Below the pieces are notes generated by a model. That model searched no databases. It saw only the letters and a list, made by a program, of their open reading frames with translations, and was not told the DNA's origin. Below are positions 24,779 through 35,700 of a stretch of 64,000 nt of DNA, piece by piece. This DNA comes from Acanthaster planci. Taxonomy: Eukaryota; Echinodermata; Asteroidea; Valvatida; Acanthasteridae. A program made the translations under genes and the position numbers. The DNA lies in assembly GCF_001949145.1 (NCBI RefSeq), contig NW_019091375.1:3312763-3376762 (forward strand). The letters are read 5' to 3'. The number at the start of each line of letters is the position of its first letter. Within the stretch, counting starts at the first letter, position 1.

Positions 24779-25538
24779 NNNNNNNNNNNNNNNNNNNNNN
24801 NNNNNNNNNNNNNNNNNNNNNNNNNNNNNNNNNNNNNNNNNNNNNNNNNNNNNNNNNNNNNNNNNNNNNNNNNNNNNNNNNNNNNNNNNNNNNNNNNNNN
24901 NNNNNNNNNNNNNNNNNNNNNNNNNNNNNNNNNNNNNNNNNNNNNNNNNNNNNNNNNNNNNNNNNNNNNNNNNNNNNNNNNNNNNNNNNNNNNNNNNNNN
25001 NNNNNNNNNNNNNNNNNNNNNNNNNNNNNNNNNNNNNNNNNNNNNNNNNNNNNNNNNNNNNNNNNNNNNNNNNNNNNNNNNNNNNNNNNNNNNNNNNNNN
25101 NNNNNNNNNNNNNNNNNNNNNNNNNNNNNNNNNNNNNNNNNNNNNNNNNNNNNNNNNNNNNNNNNNNNNNNNNNNNNNNNNNNNNNNNNNNNNNNNNNNN
25201 NNNNNNNNNNNNNNNNNNNNNNNNNNNNNNNNNNNNNNNNNNNNNNNNNNNNNNNNNNNNNNNNNNNNNNNNNNNNNNNNNNNNNNNNNNNNNNNNNNNN
25301 NNNNNNNNNNNNNNNNNNNNNNNNNNNNNNNNNNNNNNNNNNNNNNNNNNNNNNNNNNNNNNNNNNNNNNNNNNNNNNNNNNNNNNNNNNNNNNNNNNNN
25401 NNNNNNNNNNNNNNNNNNNNNNNNNNNNNNNNNNNNNNNNNNNNNNNNNNNNNNNNNNNNNNNNNNNNNNNNNNNNNNNNNNNNNNNNNNNNNNNNNNNN
25501 NNNNNNNNNNNNNNNNNNNNNNNNNNNNNNNNNNNNNN
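24779..25538. other. Assembly gap (760 N)
   Basis: A run of unknown bases. It interrupts the piggyBac transposase on its N-terminal side and separates it from the gypsy element. Confidence 1.
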
Positions 25539-26005
25539 TGTACATGGTAAAACTAGGAGTTAGGTAGGTAGGTCTTATTCAGCTGTTCATTGAAGTGGTA
25601 ATAGATGGGGCTGCCCTAATTTGGGTTGGCCTGAAATGCCTATCTTTGATCATATCTTTGACTTAATCCAACATGTACGAAGTGTCAAATGTTTCCTACG
25701 GGTTTCTCTCTCCAGCCTAGCTGGAAAAAAGTGACCAAATGGTACCACAAGCACTTTATGTAGGTTAGACATAGTGAAATTCACAACTCAACAACGTGTA
25801 AACAACAATAAAAAGACTACCAACAAGAAGGTAGCTACTGAGCAGTTAATCTTTACATACTATGAAATCCTGCGAAGTTGTAATATAGGTTGACCTTTCG
25901 TGTACCAACATTTATATCGCAGTAACAAAACTATTTATGTGGTCACTGTTAGAAGAGCTAAGACCACAGCGGATGAACTGAGACACTGCACCAGTACCAC
26001 ACTTC
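25539..26005. other. No gene recognised
   Basis: AT-rich. This is where the 3' LTR of the minus-strand gypsy element would be expected, but I see no match to 31086-32450. Confidence 0.4.
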
Positions 26006-26493
26006 CTAGACTCTCTCTTTTCTTGAAGTTGCCTCTAACGAAGTCGCCCAGGAAAAGTGACTGAACCTACAAACATCGGCAACGGGCTCGTTACCCGCTG
26101 GATCAACAGCGTCTCCAGGAACTGCGTTGGGTTTAACAATTGACAGCTCAACAGGATATGAAGGAAAGGTCAAAATAAGATCATCTTCAGAACCATCTGA
26201 CTCGGACTCATTTTCACGTGGTTTAGAGAGTAGATCTGGGGCAAGATCGCAAAGAGGGTCTCTACCTAACGGTAATTCAAATTCTCTTCGTGGGTCTGGA
26301 ACATTTACTATCATCTCCTGCCACATGCTTAATCAGAACCACACTCAAGTCATCTTCACACTCAACTTTAACATAGGATTCCTCCCTTAAATGGTCAGAG
26401 AGCTTATGACGGCCAGTGTGAGCTGCCTGCTTCAAGAGAACCTGATCACCTATCTTCAACACTGCTGCCCAAACCCGCTTATCATGACGACGC

Positions 26494-27192
26494 TTATTTG
26501 CTTCTGCTGCATGATTCAACCAATTCCTGACGATCGCAGTTGTTCTTTGACTGATTTCGGCTTGCCTTTTGATACTCCTCACCCTTATTGCTCTTGATAT
26601 TAGTCAACCTATGGTCCGATGGCACCACTGCCTCACAACCAAACATCAAGGTGTGGGGGGGGGGGGGGATACCAGTGACACTGTGGGGTGCTGTGTTGTA
26701 AATATGAACCAGATGCATCAATTGATCAGGCCAGTGACTAAGAGACCTTGGATCCGAAGATTTAATGAGGTTGCATAGGGTCCGATTAAATCTTTCCACT
26801 TGGAGGTGATAGGGCGTCGTGCGCGTTTGTTGTTGTTGGTTGGTTGTTTGTTTGTTTGTTTGTTTGTTTGTTTGTTTGTTTGTTTGTTTGTTTTGGGGGT
26901 GTTTTGTTTTTATTCTTTACAAGGTACAATATTTTTGAATTGACTGACTTTTGAAGTCCCGCCCCTGGTCTGAGTGGATTCGAACTGGCACTCCATAGTT
27001 GACGAACTATCCATCACAAAGAGCAGTGGCTATTGACGATGCCGACTGATCTTGACACAGAATTGCCATTGAGAACTTGGAGAACACGTCCGTGAGAACC
27101 AAAACATCCTCCATAATACCATTACTGCAGTTGAGTTTCAGGAAGTCAGTCGAGAGGCACTTCAGTGGTTGAAATGCCAAGAGACGTTTCAA
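26494..27192 (-). pseudogene. gypsy integrase, broken
   Basis: The 27192-27007 frame carries STDFLKL and VLVLTDVFSKF, matching the first part of an rve integrase core with its catalytic Asp residues. The 26799-26494 frame begins MERFNRTL, the region of the third acidic residue (Glu), followed by HWPDQLMHLVHIYNTAPHS. The segment between them is disrupted by a (GTTT)n tract at 26825-26895. The 26582-26006 frame continues the C-terminal region in another frame. Not functional. Confidence 0.8.
26825..26895. repeat. (GTTT)n microsatellite
   Basis: About a dozen uninterrupted gttt units after a gttgttgttggttggtt lead-in. It expanded within the dead integrase. Confidence 0.95.
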
Positions 27193-27665
27193 AGGTGGTA
27201 GGACAGTTGGTGTTGGTGCCTTTGACCTTGTACAGTTAAAACACTTCGCCGCATGGTCCTTTGGTTAACCTGACATACCCAGCCAGCTCCCATCTTGGCA
27301 GTCTTGAAGTGTGCCTACGGATTATTGTCAGTCAAGACCAGAGTATGGCGTCCAACAAGGTATTCTTGAATCTTTTTGGCCACAGGTCACTTTAAAGCAA
27401 GGAGTTCCAACTTAAAGCTGGACAGATCCGAGTAGGATTTTTCTGCTCTATTATTAAAAGGCACTTGCTGGCATAGGCGATCGGATGCAGGGCCCCAGAA
27501 TCATCATACTGAGAAATACAGACCCCTAAACTCTTGAGTGAGGCATCAACTTCCAAACCAATTCCCGGTTGAACCTTGGATATCCCAATTCTGGTGCCTC
27601 ACACAATGCCTTCTGAAGGGAGCTGAATGCCGTCTCTGCTTCCTCTGACCACTCAAATGACGAAC

Positions 27666-28291
27666 CTACCTTCCCTGCTCTTCTTCAGCTTTACGGGTGA
27701 GGCGATGCAATGATTCTGCTATCCGAGCAAAATTTAGCACCAACCTTCTATAATAAGAAGCCAACCCAAGAAATGATCGAAGCTGATGGATATCAGTGGG
27801 AACTGGCCATTCCCGAACTCTGTGTGTTTTTTCAGGGTGTACATGCACCCCATCGGCACTGACAATGTGACCCAAGTTTCGAACGGACGTCTGAAAGAGT
27901 TGACATTTCTTCCCATTCAGCTTTAGGTCATTGGATTCAAGTCGTTGTAACACCCTGTCCAACCTCCAACCTTTCAATGTGTTGTTTAGGCTAAATGAGC
28001 TTGAGAAAACCAGAAGTTTGACTAATTCTGTCAAATGAGATCACTGAATACTGCCTCAACAATCCTCGGGAATATACTGGGACTTCCAGTCAAACCCTGC
28101 GGCATCCTTAAAAAACTCATAAAGTCCCCACGGAAAGCAGAAAGCTGACTTGTCGACGGAGTCTTCATGGAGTGTGATTTGAAAATAACCGTGAGCCACA
28201 TCCAAGGATGAGAAGAGCCTGGCGCCTGCAAGTGACTCCAGAGTCTCCTCAATCCTTGGCAAGGGAAAGAGAAAGTTGACGGTTTTCGCAT
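27666..28291 (-). pseudogene. gypsy reverse transcriptase, broken
   Basis: Motif A (LFSSLDVAHGYFQITL) is in the 28262-28056 frame. The palm and thumb after the active site (LVFSSS, VLQRLESNDLKLNGKKCQLF, LGHIVSADG, LRSFLGLASYYRR) are in the 28034-27666 frame. The YxDD motif that should precede LVFSS is not readable; the codons there give LVKL. At least one frameshift separates the two parts. Catalytically dead. Confidence 0.85.
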
Positions 28292-29412
28292 TTACCTATC
28301 TATAATCGGCTCACAGTCGCAACTGCCTGTTCTTTTTGCTTACCAACACAACGTGACCGGCGTATGGACTTGTTGATTTCTGAATTATTCTTCTGTCTAA
28401 TAAGTTTTGAAGCAACTTTTTCACCTCTGACACTTAGTCAGGCATCCCTCTTCTATAAGGTAGATTCACCAGGTGGTCATCGACAAGTTTAATCTGATGT
28501 GGTGTCAGGTCACAGTGACCGATATCTAAAGGACCCTTAAAAAAGCGGCATCACGCTTCTTCATAAGCTCAGCTGCTTTCACAGTATCTGCAGGGCTGAG
28601 ATTAGACAAACTGATCCCTGGAGGCAGTGAATAAACGGTTCTATCTGGAAATCTGAAAGTCTCCCGTCCCGTTCTTGGTCAACCCCATCTGCTCCCGAAC
28701 CCGCAAAAGGAGCTTGGTCAAACCCCTCATCGAAGGGTTGACCAGTTTCCCACCAATGGTGAGGCAGCTGGATCTACAAGTGCACGGTGTACATTTACAA
28801 AACATTCCGTCTCTCTGGGCTCAACAAATATTTGCTCATTCATGTGAGCCTTCAAAAGTGTGGCCACGTTTGGGAAAGTTGGAATTGAGATTTCTTCCAA
28901 AATTTTGTTGGCGTTAAAAACACCCAGAGAGACCCCACTTGGTTTCATGATGCCCTCAAGGACTTGACACCGTACAATTTGACAAGGAACGTTCGACCGC
29001 GAGTCACCGATACCACCATTTGGAAACAACCCGAGAGGTGAAGCATAGTGCTCATTTGTTTTGTTGGGAAACTCTGTATCAAGAGTACAAGACACTTTTT
29101 GCACCACACCAGGCGGAACCACGGTACATGACACCCCACCGTCTACACATCATAAATTTCAGGGAATTTTCATTGACCTCAGTTTGATCAGGAATCGAAG
29201 ATTCCACAGCACCAGCCAGCGCAAAGCGAGCTCCCAATCTGACCCACATTCACAGTCTGAACCTGACTCATCATAGCAGCAATTTTTCTGGAACATTGCA
29301 CCCAAACAACACAGGGCATGTCTTTTCTCTCCGCCTTAGTGGAGATGAAGTGATCCTTTTAGAAACCAACATACTCACTTGAAGTTCCTTACCAAAAATC
29401 TACAACTTGGCA

Positions 29413-29763
29413 TCAAAACATCCCTCGATAGGGATTTCTGACTGGTTGGCCCCAAACTAACCTTAAAAATGAATTGTCTGATGTGAGTTTCCCTGCGCCC
29501 GATAGGTGCTCATGGAAGAATTCCCAAGAAACCAAAGATCTTCCTGCTCCTGTATACAACATATATTGTGTTCTCAATCCAATGAGTAAAATTGAGGTTG
29601 TAGGGCATCTGGCCAGGAGTTTCTGTTGCATTTCTGCGACACTACTCTTTTCTCCACTCCTAAATTCATTCTGTTCTGAAACATATAGAGAACTACCAGA
29701 CAACTGTGTTGTGGGCAATTCATCACAAAAGATTTCCTCCGTTGCGGAGGCTACTCTTATCAT
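29413..29763 (-). pseudogene. gypsy aspartic protease region, active-site Asp lost
   Basis: The frame contains YTGAGRSLVSWEFF where retroelement proteases have the D-T/S-G-A motif. The aspartate codon is replaced by tat (Tyr) at 29556-29554, which would abolish catalysis. Gag lies upstream and a linker to reverse transcriptase (29134-28727 frame) lies downstream. Confidence 0.6.
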
Positions 29764-29959
29764 TGGATTGGGGCTGCGCAGGCTAGTTCGTTTTCCTGAG
29801 CCCTCTGTCGTTTGAAGCAGTTCTCAGCTCAGTTACCCAATTTCTGGCCGAAAGTAAAGTACATTTGCACTCTAGTCATAGCTTGCATTTAGGTATTGGC
29901 TTGCTGCTGCTGGGTCACTAATTGCTGTACTGAGGTCAGCACTTGTTTTTGACTTTCCA

Positions 29960-30714
29960 CGATTTGCATCAAGGTTGCATTCTGATTTGACTCTCAGCCT
30001 TCTCTGAGCGCACCACATCTAATGAGAGCACTTGGTCATTGCCAGAGATCTCAGAATTTCCTCCAACCTCATGATCCGTGAAAAGCCCCAGTGCCATCTC
30101 GCGCAAAGCAAAAAATGAGAGGTCTGAGTGGTCAAAAACTAGCTTGCGCATCTCGCGCTGCAACTCGCGCTGCAACGATGAATCGAGGACGCCTGGAACA
30201 TACCGCTCTTTGAGGCCATTTTACAGTAACTGTATCAACGTCTTGCGACCTTTCTCCCTAATGGCTGCCAACTCCATTCTGTCATAGAGACTTATCAGCG
30301 CACGGCTAAAATTGGCCAAACTCTCTCCCTCTAACTACCTTCGGCTTACCAGTGAATGACTGAATAGTCTCAGAAGACCCAAATCAACTGCGCAGCAATT
30401 CAGGCAACTTAGGAAGCGTATCTTTCTCCTGAGAGGGACTACAGTTTACTTCTTCCCTTGCCACCCCGCCTAAGAAATCCAAAATTGCATTTGCCTGTTC
30501 TTTCTCCGAAAGCTCAAGTTGCCGTGCATACGTATCATGGAGCCATTCGTCCAAAGTCTGGTCTCCTGCCTTCTTAGGGTGTCCATGAAACTTAAGTGAG
30601 CTTTATAGTTGGTGCCCTCTGGTATCTGAGATTTTTGAAAGCACCCGCTAATGTTTCTGCGAGAGTTTGGTTGGATTGCAAAATGGCATCTGCGATATTT
30701 TCAGGCAAGGCCAT
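29960..30714 (-). pseudogene. gypsy gag-like region, broken
   Basis: From an ATG at 30714-30712 the conceptual frames include ADAILQSNQTLAETLAGAFK, then (after stops) DEWLHDTYARQLELSEKEQA, LDFLGGVAREEV and ESLANFSRALISLYDRMELA. These have the spacing and composition of a gypsy gag capsid region. Several stops and frameshifts are present. Confidence 0.6.
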
Positions 30715-31085
30715 GGTCTGTTTAGATAAGTGTGAAGCACAGAGCCTTCATTTAACTATGTCACATACGATAAGGTGAACCGAGATGCTATGTGTACACT
30801 AAAAGCACGTGCACAGATATTACTCAATATACACAACCAAAGCAAACATATCTTTAAGATAGAAGCATGAGTTGGCATCTCAAGTCCACTAAACATATAC
30901 GCTGCTGACACAGCCTTTTAAAAAAATTTTCTACATATTTCACAGCCAAATTTTTACAATTGCACCAGGGGTCCAAAACAACATTTTGCACAGCAACCAT
31001 GGCGATGCTGATTAGAGATGACAATAATGATTTTGCTTGATTGAAGTCAGACCCGATCCAAAAACATCCCAATACGACGCCAAAA

Positions 31086-31400
31086 TGTGACGAGGCCGTG
31101 GCTTGTTCGTTCCACTCTCGTCAAGAGAAGGAAGGTGTAAACACAAACAAGTAGTTACTGATTCCAAATTTTCAGTTTATTTCGAAATTCTCCCGTTCAG
31201 ATAGATTACATCATCAAGGACCGTAATCCCACCAAAAAAGACCATACTCTGTCTGAAGAACAGCCCTGCCAATGAAATATATTTGATTCAAAATAATCCT
31301 GGTATGTAGATTCATTTGCTTAAATAAATATTAAACACAATATGTGTTACTATATAAAACTCAAATGACATGTTGTTCTATATTCAGTCCTCCAAAACCA
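31086..31400 (-). repeat. Probable LTR edge (R-U5) of the gypsy element
   Basis: Read on the minus strand, this segment ends in gtcaca directly before the candidate primer-binding site. It has AATAAA (plus-strand 31170s) about 90 bases before that edge, the layout of an LTR R-U5 region. The full LTR probably extends towards 32.4 kb, but its outer end is not defined because no second copy is visible. Confidence 0.4.
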
Positions 31401-32771
31401 TCATGAAATTAGCTAACCTTAATAAATGAACGACCAGTCATGACTACAATATAGGAACCCAATCTTACCCTGGTGCAAAATAACTTTGGCTATACAAGTC
31501 CTCGGGTTATGCACGGGAACAACAGCCAAATCAGGTGTAGGCTAAAAAACAGATGTGAACAAAACTACCCTTACAAGTCAGGCATAAATCTTTAAGATGG
31601 CGCATCAACCATTAAAGCGTGATGCAGATTTGCACTTTAAGCACGTACTAACAATAATGTTGTAATACATGTAGAGTACATGTGCATTGTGTAGGATGTT
31701 TCCAGACAGCGCACGTGCTGTACTGTAAACTAGTTCACAAGGCACGCTCACAGTTTGCGAAGGCTTTGACATCACACAAAAGTTGCGCGTCAAGAACTAT
31801 AATAACACAATAAAACAATGCACAGTTATCACGCCAACCAACGTGTTCAAAGTCTCTTAAAGTAACAGCTGATGACGTGATTTAAACTTAACTAACCCCC
31901 CGAATGGCATAAATTAAATATTTCTCCAACCCTTCTTTGACAGTACGCATTGAGAATGAAAAAGGGACAATTCATGTGCTCGCTCTTCCAAGTTTGCCAC
32001 AACCCCCCATAATTCGTGACAAATAATTACGACAACCGGCATTAGTTTTTATAACTTAAGCAACAATGACCTAAGGACAGAATAGAATAATAATTCTATC
32101 AATTACACTTTTAAGAACTCAAGATCAGACCATAATGTTCCAACGTTGTTTCAAAGGGGATGTGAAACCAGAGGGAATAAGAAGCCTAAAAAGAACACGT
32201 CAGCATAGTCGCTAAATCATGTAAGCCACACATGAAAAAAACTCACCTCGCGTGCGGAACAAAAGTTCACATCACTGCAATTATATTAGACGTGCAATAA
32301 TAATCCTAACAGGCAACAGCAGCGATTTGATACTTCCTCTTCATTCCCAAAGAGTGACAACTCACTCCTTTCGACTTAACTCACATGGATAGAACAGGTG
32401 GAGTTTTCACGTATAAGGGAAATTTGTTTCGAAACTTTGTCAGATTTTGCTCTCCCTTAATTGTCTTGTCTCTCGTTATAAGAGGGTGTCTGGCAGACTA
32501 AAAATTGTCTGTTTGTAAGAAGTACCCAACAAAAAATCATAAATAAGCCCACAGACCATAGTGAACGCCGATACAAATTAACTCTAGCCGAAACTGCCCC
32601 TTTAACCATTGCAATATCGAAGGTGGCCTCCGATCGGGGGTATAGTTCATTCCGACACTGACAGTAGCAGTACCGGTACACGAATTACCACAAGGGTGGC
32701 ACATAAGAGAAGCCTTTCGATTTGGACCTATTACAACTTGGATCTCGTGGAGTGATTTGAAGTGCCTAGTA

Positions 32772-35700
32772 ATGCAGGTTGAATCGAAATCCATGCTACC
32801 TCCAAAGGTTCGTATCTTCATTTCAACATAACAAACATTGTAGACTTTAATCCTTTTACTACACCTCACCAGTGACAGCAGTTCATCTTTATGCTGCTGG
32901 CTGTTTCACTGATTAACTGTAGGACTACACCGTGTACGGTCAGAATGTGCATGAACATGAAAAGCACCTACACTGATGCGAAACGTTCTTCACGTACATG
33001 TAGCCAGTATGTTCGGAATATATTACATTATGTTGCAGTATGATCATGGGCATGAGGACGATCGTTGGGGGAGCCCTCTGATTTGTACAAAGAGCAACAA
33101 ACTGTAAAAAGATGCCAATTTTGATTTAGTTCCTGTAAAGAGTTCACGCTATACAATGTTTGCAACAAATCTTGACGGTGCACATTTTTGTATCAGTTGA
33201 GAACCACATTTGGGGAGGATCACAATTGTTTTGGGGGAGGGACAAAAATTTGGAAGTGTTTAATTCGCGTATCCTTTAATGGCCTTTCTGGTGAATGAGA
33301 ATACATTGGAGGCCTTTGTACAGTTTTGAAAAAATGAAAAATGAAATAGACCAGTATCACCTTTCTATGGTTATTCTTTGAACGTTTTTATTTGTTTCTG
33401 AAGGGGACATGTATAGCCACTCAACACCATCTGCCCCTCATCTTCAATGAATGGCATTATCCAGAGCCGGCATTATTATAACAACAGAGCCCTCATGCAG
33501 TTTCCCAGAAAAGCACGGGCAATTTAAATAATTATTTACATTATAAAGTGCACTTTTCAATACACTTTATCCCCAAATGATTCCAAAACGGTTTTCCTAC
33601 TCTAAAGAACGGTATTAAGTTGCTCGATATGTACATGTAAAAAAAAAAGATTAAATAGACCAGCGCACATTGTGCCGGGTCGGCTCGGGCGACACCATAT
33701 GACACAATACGGGGGCGGTGTTCATGATACAGATGCATGTCTGAATTATGTATTACTTTCATGCAGAATTCGAATGGCATATTTAGGGCTTTTTAATTGT
33801 TCTCCCTTTGTGATTGATCTGAATACTGCTTGCTACTTTGTGTAAATGGGCCCTAGAGATCTTCATAGGTCCACGTAGCATGAAGTTCATCACTGTACAG
33901 ATATTTAGTCTCAAACCCACAGTACGCCACTCGCTGGTTTCCTGATAAGCATTTTTGCTTTACAGGCTGAATCTTATACTGTTAAACAACGTCCTCTTGA
34001 AGAGAAATAATTTATACTTCTTAGGACGACTGTGTTACAGGTGGAGCTGCACATTCATCTGGATGGCGCAGTCAGACCATCTACTGTGTGGGACTTGGCA
34101 AAGTAAGTTACCTCATTACTAGTACGCCTTCTTAGATCAGGGATATTTTTAGAACTTAAACACGGATCAGCAAAATATGAATTTCTATCTTCGTCATGGG
34201 AATCAGTCCGGAAAACTTCTTGCTGTGTCCAGTAATTCATATGGCTAATATTTATGAGCTATACGAAATCTGTATGGAATTCCATATCTGCCGTCGCCCG
34301 TCGTGCGTCGTCCGTCGGGCGTCGCCCGTTGTCTGTCGCACGTCCAGAATTCAACCAAGTGTTTTTAGGAAACAAGTTCTTTCCGCAAAAATGTTTAGGC
34401 AAACTTACCTGCAGTGCAATTACTTCACTCTTGCCTACTCTAAAAATGAGCTGACTTGTTTTCATGAAATTCTATAAAGAAATCTACCAGCCGATACAGA
34501 CATTGCATTATTTCCTCTCAATATTACTTTGAAATCCACAAATACTAGACGGCAAATTGTTCTTGTCAATTGTACTGTGGATAAGTAACCGTCTATTGAA
34601 TTTTAGGGCGTAATTATTACTTGGTTTGATTTTCAGAAAGTCTGACGTGTTGGCTTTTGTGGGTGTGTATGCTATGGTGGACAGACCAATGACCACAGGT
34701 AGTCGAGCATGTCAGCGCAATTTATGGGCTAACAAAGTAACATTACTGTTTAACAGACTTCTGACATGTGTGCCTACGTCCAATTTGGAGTATACAGCAG
34801 ATTTCATTGTAGGTATACCCAGAATCACACATTGTAAGTAATTTATTATATATAACTCAGTTCAAAGTTTCTCTTGTATTTCCGGGGGGGTTATCTGTTG
34901 GGATATCGGGGAAAGACAGACAGGCATGGCGGATTGATCGAACAAGTATCAAGGGCCAAAGTGAAAAACAGCACTGCGCAAGCGTGACAAAAAAAGGATG
35001 ACGGGCGACGCACGACGGGCGACGGCAGATATGGAATTCCATACATTTGAGAGATTTGGTTTACTTAATAAAGTTTCCCGTTATAATTTTAGTTTTCTAA
35101 AACCTACTTGAAATCGTCGTTGTTCAACTGCCAAAAAATTGTAGTTGAATTTTCCAAACAACATGGTTCGACCTTGCAAACGTCGCGGTTGAAAATTAGT
35201 TTGGTTCGACATTTGTTTTACTTTATTGTTTACTATACCTACCAGTTATTACGGCTCTTGTGTAGCTAGTGTTCCTTTTAAAGCTTCATTGTGTACCTCA
35301 GCAAATGCCATGATCTAAAAATAGGTAACCTGACATGCTGCTTTCTATTACCGCATGCAATTTCCTCTTCGCATTTTGCGAAAAAGACGTTCTTTTTGTC
35401 AATTTTTTTTTCTTTTTTTTTGCATTTTGCGAAATGGGCATACTTTTTGTTCTGTTGATGCGATTGTGAAATATAGGACACTTTCACCCGGTCACAAAGT
35501 CGCCTCGTTAGTTCTTTGTTTTGCCTCAGTTATATCGATAAACATTGCCACAGACACATTGCATGAATTTTTTTTTGGAGAAATTTGGGAGTTAAGAAGT
35601 TACAAAATGCGTGATTGCGCAATTCCCGCTGTACAAGTCAATGCGATTTGACCTAATATGACCGCGTCAGTAAAATGCATTTTTCTTCACGAGAAACCTT

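Larger units (their letters stand above)
26006..31085 (-). mobile_element. Ty3/gypsy LTR retrotransposon internal region, degenerate
   Basis: On the minus strand the order gag (about 30714-29960), protease (29763-29413), reverse transcriptase (28291-27666), RNase H region, integrase (27192-26494) and a C-terminal tail (26582-26006) is that of Ty3/gypsy elements. The frames are broken many times, and a (GTTT)n microsatellite sits inside the integrase. A candidate primer-binding site (tttggcgtcgtattgggatg, minus strand) lies just inside a CA LTR edge at 31086. No intact open frame survives, so the copy is dead. Confidence 0.85.

Noticed and set aside
24627-25567. Long frames of 260-307 codons over the first gap
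   Set aside because: They consist almost wholly of unknown bases.
32537-32869. 110-codon minus-strand frame
   Set aside because: It overlaps ADA exon 1 in antisense and has no recognisable motif; treated as a chance frame.
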